Part shown: positions 59,544-64,000 of the stretch, piece by piece | Numbering within the stretch: the stretch's first letter is position 1 | Layout: every line of letters begins with the position of its first letter | DNA from: Rhodococcus maanshanensis NBRC 100610 | Lineage (GTDB): Bacteria > Actinomycetota > Actinomycetes > Mycobacteriales > Mycobacteriaceae | Direction: 5' to 3' | DNA: 64,000 bases | Assembly (NCBI RefSeq): GCF_001894865.1 | Contig: NZ_BCXA01000026.1 | Span: 1 to 64,000, forward strand | Translations under genes and position numbers: made by a program | Notes under the pieces: model-generated | Database searches by the model: none | Seen by the model: only the letters and a program-made list of their open reading frames with translations | What the model was told of the DNA's origin: nothing

Positions 59544-61451
59544 TTAACCCAGGCCCCCGACCTGGTCCGGGTCCTTGTCCGGGCGGAGCCCGCGCCAGGT
59601 CGGGTGGCGCAGTCGTCCGTCACCGGTCAGCTCCGAGTACCGCACCTCCCCAACAATTTCCGGGCGCACCCAGTGGGCCGTGCGAGCGTCCACCGCGGGA
59701 ACCGAGTGACCGAAGGGCGAGCTGTCCGCGGACGCGTCCGCCAGCAGCCGCGCCAACCGCGTCAGGGTGGCGTCGCTGAACCCGGTCCCGACCTTTCCGA
59801 CGTACCGCAGGCCGTCGGCACCGCCTGGCACACCGAGCAGCAGCGATCCGATGCCACCGGACCGACGCCCCTCCCCCTGCTGCCAGCCGCCAACCACCAC
59901 CTCGAGGTCCGAGTAGTGCTTGAGCTTCAGCCAGGAAGCGGATCGACCGGCCCGGTAGGTGGAGTCCCACCGCTTGGCCACCAGGCCCTCCATCCGGGCG
60001 GTCCGGCTTGACTCGAGCGCCTCGCCGAGGTCCGCGGGCGCCAACTCGAGCACCCGCCAGGTCTCGTCCTCGCCGAGGCGGATCGCGTCCAGGACCTTGC
60101 GCCGGTCCCGGTAGACCTTGGCGCGCAGCGATGTCCCGTCGAGCTGCAGGACGTCGAAGATCTCCAACAGCACCGGATTCTTCGCCGCCGCCACCCGCAC
60201 GTCGCGCGGTTTGCTCAGTCCCATCCGCTGCTGCAGCCGACCGAAGCTCGGCGCGCCGTCGTCACCGAGGACCACGATCTCCCCGTCCAGCACGCCCGAA
60301 TGGCCATGCAGGCCTTCCGGAACGTCGAGCAACTCCGGATAGCCCGAGGTGAGGTCCGATCCACTGCGACTGACCAACCGAACGGTGGACACGCCGCTCT
60401 CGGCGTCGTGGTCGAAATGCACAAGGGCACGGATACCGTCCAGCTTCGGCTCCAGGGCCCACACCTCGGGGTCCGCCCGGGACGTGAAGTCCGCCACGGT
60501 CACCGCGGATGCCAGCATCGGGGCCAGGTCGCCCGTGGTGGCGGCGCGCGAGCGCCGTTGGGGGCGTGCGCGCTCGGGTGCGGGAGCAGGCGGGATCCCC
60601 GGCTGCGCGCCGCCCTCGGCTATCCGGTCGAGGACCTCATGGAAGTCCAACTGGCGCAGTCCCGGCCGGGTCAGCTCGTCCCAGGTGCGAGGGGCGGCCA
60701 CGTTCGGGCTCGCGGTGCCGCGGAGCGAATACGGCGACACCGTCGTCTTCGACGCCGAGTTCTGGCTCCAGTCCACGAACACCTTGCCCGCGCGCTCGGC
60801 CCTGGTCATCTTGGAGATCACCGACTTCGGTGTCTCCCGTTCGAGTTCGACGGCGATCTTCTTCGCGAACTCAACACACCGCGCCGCCGTCCAGCCCTCA
60901 CCGATCCCGGCGTACAGGTGAATTCCCTTGCTGCCACTGGTCACCGGAAGTGCCCCCAGACCGCTGTCCGCAAGCCGGTCACGCACCCGCAGGGCCACCT
61001 CGGCGCACTCCTCCAGGGTGACGCCCGGACCCGGGTCGAGGTCGATCACCAGGCGGTCCGGGTCCATCGGTACGCCACCCGCGCCGAATCTCCATTGCGG
61101 CACATGGAACTCGAGCGAGCCCGCCTGAGCGAAGTACACCAGGGACGCCAGGTCGTCGACGATCGGGTAGGTGATGGTCTTCGACGAGTGCGTCATGGTC
61201 CGGCGATCGACCCAGTCCGGTGTCGACGCGTCGACGTTCTTCTGGAAGAACGGGGTTGCGGAGGTGCCGTCCGGCCAGCGCTTTCTCGTGACCGGCCTAC
61301 CGGCGAGCAGCGGCACCATCAGCGGGCCGACCGTGGTGAAGTACTGCAAGATCTCCGCCTTGGTGGTCCCCGTCTCGGGGTAGAGAACCTTGTCCAGATT
61401 GGTCAGGGACAGGCGCTTGCCCTCCACCATCACCGCGGTGTTGTGACTCAT
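59544..61451 (-). CDS. ligD: Non-homologous end-joining DNA ligase D (polymerase + ligase, no phosphoesterase domain)
   Basis: 635 residues from ATG 61451. Residues 1-290 are the primase-like polymerase domain ('LSLTNLDKVLYPETGTTKAEILQYF' and 'VIDLDPGPGVTLEE' with catalytic Asp residues). The ATP-dependent ligase domain is residues 310-635: the adenylated Lys is in 'ALEPKLDGIRAL' (KxDG), then 'LDGEIVVLG', 'MEGLVAKRWDSTYRAGRSASWLKLK'. The central phosphoesterase domain seen in mycobacterial LigD is missing; only a Pro/Arg linker joins the two halves. It is divergent from ku. Confidence 0.94.
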   Translation of the reverse strand: MSHNTAVMVEGKRLSLTNLDKVLYPETGTTKAEILQYFTTVGPLMVPLLAGRPVTRKRWPDGTSATPFFQKNVDASTPDWVDRRTMTHSSKTITYPIVDDLASLVYFAQAGSLEFHVPQWRFGAGGVPMDPDRLVIDLDPGPGVTLEECAEVALRVRDRLADSGLGALPVTSGSKGIHLYAGIGEGWTAARCVEFAKKIAVELERETPKSVISKMTRAERAGKVFVDWSQNSASKTTVSPYSLRGTASPNVAAPRTWDELTRPGLRQLDFHEVLDRIAEGGAQPGIPPAPAPERARPQRRSRAATTGDLAPMLASAVTVADFTSRADPEVWALEPKLDGIRALVHFDHDAESGVSTVRLVSRSGSDLTSGYPELLDVPEGLHGHSGVLDGEIVVLGDDGAPSFGRLQQRMGLSKPRDVRVAAAKNPVLLEIFDVLQLDGTSLRAKVYRDRRKVLDAIRLGEDETWRVLELAPADLGEALESSRTARMEGLVAKRWDSTYRAGRSASWLKLKHYSDLEVVVGGWQQGEGRRSGGIGSLLLGVPGGADGLRYVGKVGTGFSDATLTRLARLLADASADSSPFGHSVPAVDARTAHWVRPEIVGEVRYSELTGDGRLRHPTWRGLRPDKDPDQVGGLG

Positions 61452-61515
61452 GCTCCGCCCACCCATTTTCGGGTACTGCCTGGCCTGATCCCGTCCTGTG
61501 CACCATCATGGTTTC

Positions 61516-62397
61516 ATGCGGTCCATTTGGAAAGGCTCCATCGCGTTCGGGCTCGTGAACGTCCCGGTGAAGGTCTACACCGCGACCGAGGACCACGACA
61601 TCAGGTTCCACCAGGTCCACGGCGCCGATGGCGGCCGCATCAAATACAACCGTGTCTGCCAGGAATGCGGCAAGACCATCCAGTTCGCCGACATCGACAA
61701 GGCCTATTCGTCCGAGGACGGGACACAGGTGATCCTCACCGACGAGGACTTCGACGAGCTGCCCGCCGCCGAGAAGCACGAGATCCCGGTCCTGCAGTTC
61801 GTGCCGTCCGAGCAGATCGATCCGATCCTGTTCGAGAAGAGCTACTACCTCGAGCCGGACTCCGCCTCCCCCAAGGCCTACCAGCTGCTCGCGTCCACGC
61901 TGACCGAGAGCGACCGCACCGCGCTGGTGCACTTCACGCTGCGTCAGCGCACCCGGCTCGCCGCGTTGCGGGTGCGCGACGGCGTGCTGGTCATCCAGAC
62001 ACTGCTCTGGCCCGACGAGGTGCGGGCCGCAGAGTTCGAGACCCTCGACAAGGCGGCCGCGCCGAGCGACAAGGAACTGGCGATGGCAAAGTCGTTGGTG
62101 GAGTCGATGTCCGAGGACTTCGAGCCCGAGTCGTACACCGACGAGTACCAGATCCAGCTGCAGAAGATGCTCGACGAGGCGATCAAGAACGGCGGCAAGA
62201 AGGTGACCCCGCCCGAGGCGGTCGTCGCCGCCAAGGAGGACGCCGAGGTCGTGGACCTGGTCGCCGCACTGCAGCGCAGCGTCGACGCCGCGAAGTCGGG
62301 GAAGTCGGGCGAGGGCTCCGCGAAGGCCGCACCGGCGAAGAAAGCGCCCGCGAAGAAGGCCGCAGCCAAGAAGGCACCTGCCAGGAAGACCGGCTAG
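61516..62397 (+). CDS. ku: Ku protein (NHEJ)
   Basis: 293 residues from ATG 61516. 'MRSIWKGSIAFGLVNVPVKVYTATEDHDIRFHQVH' is the universal start, then 'RIKYNRVCQECGKTIQFADIDKAYSSEDGTQVILTDEDFDELP' (a CxxC) and 'VLQFVPSEQIDPILFEKSYYLEPD'. The C-terminal tail is Lys/Ala-rich ('KKAPAKKAAAKKAPARK'), as in mycobacterial Ku where it aids DNA binding. Forms a homodimer ring on DNA ends and recruits LigD. The two start codons are 64 bp apart. Confidence 0.97.
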   Translation: MRSIWKGSIAFGLVNVPVKVYTATEDHDIRFHQVHGADGGRIKYNRVCQECGKTIQFADIDKAYSSEDGTQVILTDEDFDELPAAEKHEIPVLQFVPSEQIDPILFEKSYYLEPDSASPKAYQLLASTLTESDRTALVHFTLRQRTRLAALRVRDGVLVIQTLLWPDEVRAAEFETLDKAAAPSDKELAMAKSLVESMSEDFEPESYTDEYQIQLQKMLDEAIKNGGKKVTPPEAVVAAKEDAEVVDLVAALQRSVDAAKSGKSGEGSAKAAPAKKAPAKKAAAKKAPARKTG

Positions 62398-62861
62398 TCG
62401 GTCTCGTCCCTCATGAGGGCAAAGTAGAAGTGCTCACCACCGTCGAGCACATCCTTGCCGTTCATGATGCCCATCAGCGTCCGGTCGTCGACGCGCTTGA
62501 AGTGGTCGAACACCGCCATCCCGTCGTAGACCATCGTCGCGGTGCACTCGCCCCTGAACTCGACCATCCACAGGCTCGCCTCCCCCTTGCCCGCCGCGAC
62601 ATCGGAGAACAGCTCGCCGTCCGGTCCGCGACAGAGCATCGGTTGCACATCGAAGCGCGAACCGAAGTTCTTGCCGTACCAGCCCGACTTTGCGAGCAGC
62701 CTGCCCGTGCGATGACCGGTCTCGAAGCCGCTCCCCCGCCACCGCCCCTCGAGCTCGTCGATGTGCACGGTCGGCAGCGCCGCCCACAGCTCGTCGAGGA
62801 CCCGGGGATCCACCGGCCCCGCGCTGCCGAGGAGTTCGAAGAATTTCTGCTTACCGGTCAC
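62394..62861 (-). CDS. GXWXG/DUF4334 domain protein
   Basis: 155 residues from GTG 62861, with AAAGGAA upstream. The GXWXG motif region 'LEGRWRGSGFETGHRTGRLLAKSGWYGKNFGS' is followed by the DUF4334 part 'ATMVYDGMAVFDHFKRVDDRTLMGIMNGKDV'. Two uncharacterised domains usually found together; possibly a lipocalin-like barrel. Its end overlaps ku by 4 bp (convergent). Confidence 0.88.
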   Translation of the reverse strand: MTGKQKFFELLGSAGPVDPRVLDELWAALPTVHIDELEGRWRGSGFETGHRTGRLLAKSGWYGKNFGSRFDVQPMLCRGPDGELFSDVAAGKGEASLWMVEFRGECTATMVYDGMAVFDHFKRVDDRTLMGIMNGKDVLDGGEHFYFALMRDETD

Positions 62862-62905
62862 GGCGTTCCTTTCGTCGGGAGGATATGGGCGATCGATCGC
62901 ACATG

Positions 62906-63994
62906 TCAGAAGGTGAGCACCGGCTTGACCACGGCCCCGCTCGACGCCGCGGCCAGGGCCGCCTCGATCTCCTCGAACGGGAAGGTCGTGATCATCTCCT
63001 CGAACGGGAACCGACCCGCCCGCCACAGCTCGATCAGCTCGGGGATGAACGTCTGGGGGTCCACGTCACCCTCGATGACCCCGGTCACGCTGCGGCCCAT
63101 CAGCAGGCTCGATTGGTCGATCACCACCGGATTGCGTTGGCCGCGCAGGCCGAGCGTCACGCAGCTGCCCGGCGAGCGCAGGGTCGAGACCGCCAGGTTC
63201 AGCACCTCCTCGCTGCTGACCGTGTCCACGCTGTGGTCCGCGCCGCCGCCGGTCAGCCTGCGCAGTTCGCGGCCGAGCCCGGGCGTGGCGCTGTCCAGCG
63301 CGGCGGTGGCGCCGAGTTCGACGGCCAGCTCGCGCCGGGCGCGCAGCGGATCGACGACGAGGATGGTCGCACACCCAGTTGCCGCGGCCGCCAGGACCGA
63401 TCCCAGTCCGACCGCCCCGGCGCCGAAGACGATCACCGAGGAACCGGGCTGCGGACGCAACACCCGCAACAGCGCGCCCGCGCCGGTCTGGATGCCGCAT
63501 CCGAGAGGTCCGAGCAGCGGGAGCGGGAGGTCGGCGGCAACCTTGACCGCGCCCGCGGCGTCGACCACGGCATGGGTCGCGAACGAGGATTGCCCGAACC
63601 AGCCGCCGTGCACCTCCCCCGACCCCGAGTGCAGCGTGGTGCTGCCGTCCCGCCTGCGCCCCGAGTAGTTGAGCGCGGCGAAGTCCGCGCAGTACGCCGG
63701 GTGACCGCCGGTGCAGTTCGGACACTGTCGACACGACGCGAAGCTGAGGACGACGTGATCGCCTGCGCGGACCGTGTCGACCCCGGAGCCGACCCACTCA
63801 ACCACGCCCGCCCCCTCGTGCCCGAGAACCGCGGGCAGCGGAAAGGGAATCGCCCCAGCCGCCGCCGTCAGGTCGGTGTGGCAGATGCCGACGCCTGCCA
63901 TCCGGACCAGGATCTCCCGCTCCCGCAGGGCAGTGGTCCGGATCTCCCTGATCTGCGTGGGCCCGCCGTACTCCGCGAGAACCGCCGCACGCAC
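62906..63994 (-). CDS. Zinc-dependent alcohol dehydrogenase
   Basis: 362 residues. Catalytic zinc ligands are the Cys/His of 'VGICHTDLTA' and 'LGHEGAGVV'; the structural zinc Cys are in 'CRQCPNCTGGHPAYC'. 'VIVFGAGAVGLGSVLAAAATGCATILVVD' is the NAD site. It is like aryl-alcohol or benzyl-alcohol dehydrogenases of Rhodococcus. GTG at 63994 is only 6 bp from the window end, so an upstream start cannot be excluded. Confidence 0.9.
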   Translation of the reverse strand: MRAAVLAEYGGPTQIREIRTTALREREILVRMAGVGICHTDLTAAAGAIPFPLPAVLGHEGAGVVEWVGSGVDTVRAGDHVVLSFASCRQCPNCTGGHPAYCADFAALNYSGRRRDGSTTLHSGSGEVHGGWFGQSSFATHAVVDAAGAVKVAADLPLPLLGPLGCGIQTGAGALLRVLRPQPGSSVIVFGAGAVGLGSVLAAAATGCATILVVDPLRARRELAVELGATAALDSATPGLGRELRRLTGGGADHSVDTVSSEEVLNLAVSTLRSPGSCVTLGLRGQRNPVVIDQSSLLMGRSVTGVIEGDVDPQTFIPELIELWRAGRFPFEEMITTFPFEEIEAALAAASSGAVVKPVLTF

Positions 63995-64000
63995 CCGATC

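Overview
The window is high-GC actinobacterial DNA from a mycolic-acid-containing lineage (Mycobacteriales; the gene set fits Rhodococcus or a close relative best). The main evidence is the block moxR - DUF58 - VWA - fabG1 - inhA - hemH with ripA, a small membrane protein and aconitase upstream, an arrangement familiar from mycobacteria, together with mutA/mutB/meaB, a trans-acting enoyl-reductase-like protein and a CrtL-type lycopene cyclase. Species-level assignment is inference.

Region by region. 1-5.9 kb is an accessory, decaying segment with visibly lower GC. It holds small hypotheticals, a GNAT acetyltransferase, an AHSA1 protein, a DinB protein, a tandem-like duplication of which one copy lost its start and membrane helix, and two consecutive genes (dihydrofolate-reductase-like and Nudix) each cut by an in-frame stop. 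6-18.9 kb is housekeeping-like: NmrA-type reductase, GerW-like protein, PEBP, M20 peptidase, tRNA-Leu(GAG), subtilase, zinc-ribbon SDR, GCS2 ligase, enoyl-reductase-like protein, YhhN, CaiB-type CoA-transferase, OsmC and nucleoside hydrolase.

19.1-27.4 kb is the most interesting part. A 1330-residue poly-epsilon-lysine-synthetase-like (Pls/PosA) enzyme is translationally coupled to, or next to, three paralogous BPL_N-type glutamine-amidotransferase-like proteins and an HGSNAT/DUF418-type membrane acyltransferase. The three paralogues are predicted to sit in three different settings: Sec-secreted with a Pro/Ala/Thr tail, cytoplasmic, and Tat-exported. This looks like a complete cassette for making, modifying and handling an amino-acid homopolymer or an aminoacyl envelope modification. 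The substrate and the role of the BPL_N proteins are unknown.

27.4-40.8 kb carries an NlpC/P60 protein, the methylmalonyl-CoA mutase operon mutA-mutB-meaB, a double-hotdog thioesterase, a VTT membrane protein, a SatD-like HTH protein with a membrane partner, an NfeD-SPFH pair, a DUF3097 protein, a TIGR00027-type methyltransferase and a VOC protein. 40.8-49.2 kb, minus strand, is the cell-envelope and heme block. 49.4-53.1 kb is acn with an upstream AcnR-type operator and acnR downstream, separated by a terminator and a large two-armed inverted repeat. 53.1-64 kb has a small HTH protein, an ABC-F ATPase, an SDR, a VOC protein, lycopene cyclase, a YdjM-type membrane protein, a secreted phosphodiesterase with a DasR-like operator, the divergent NHEJ pair ligD (without a phosphoesterase domain)/ku, a GXWXG/DUF4334 protein and a zinc alcohol dehydrogenase.

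All functional statements come from reading the sequence and from knowledge of protein families; no database search was run.
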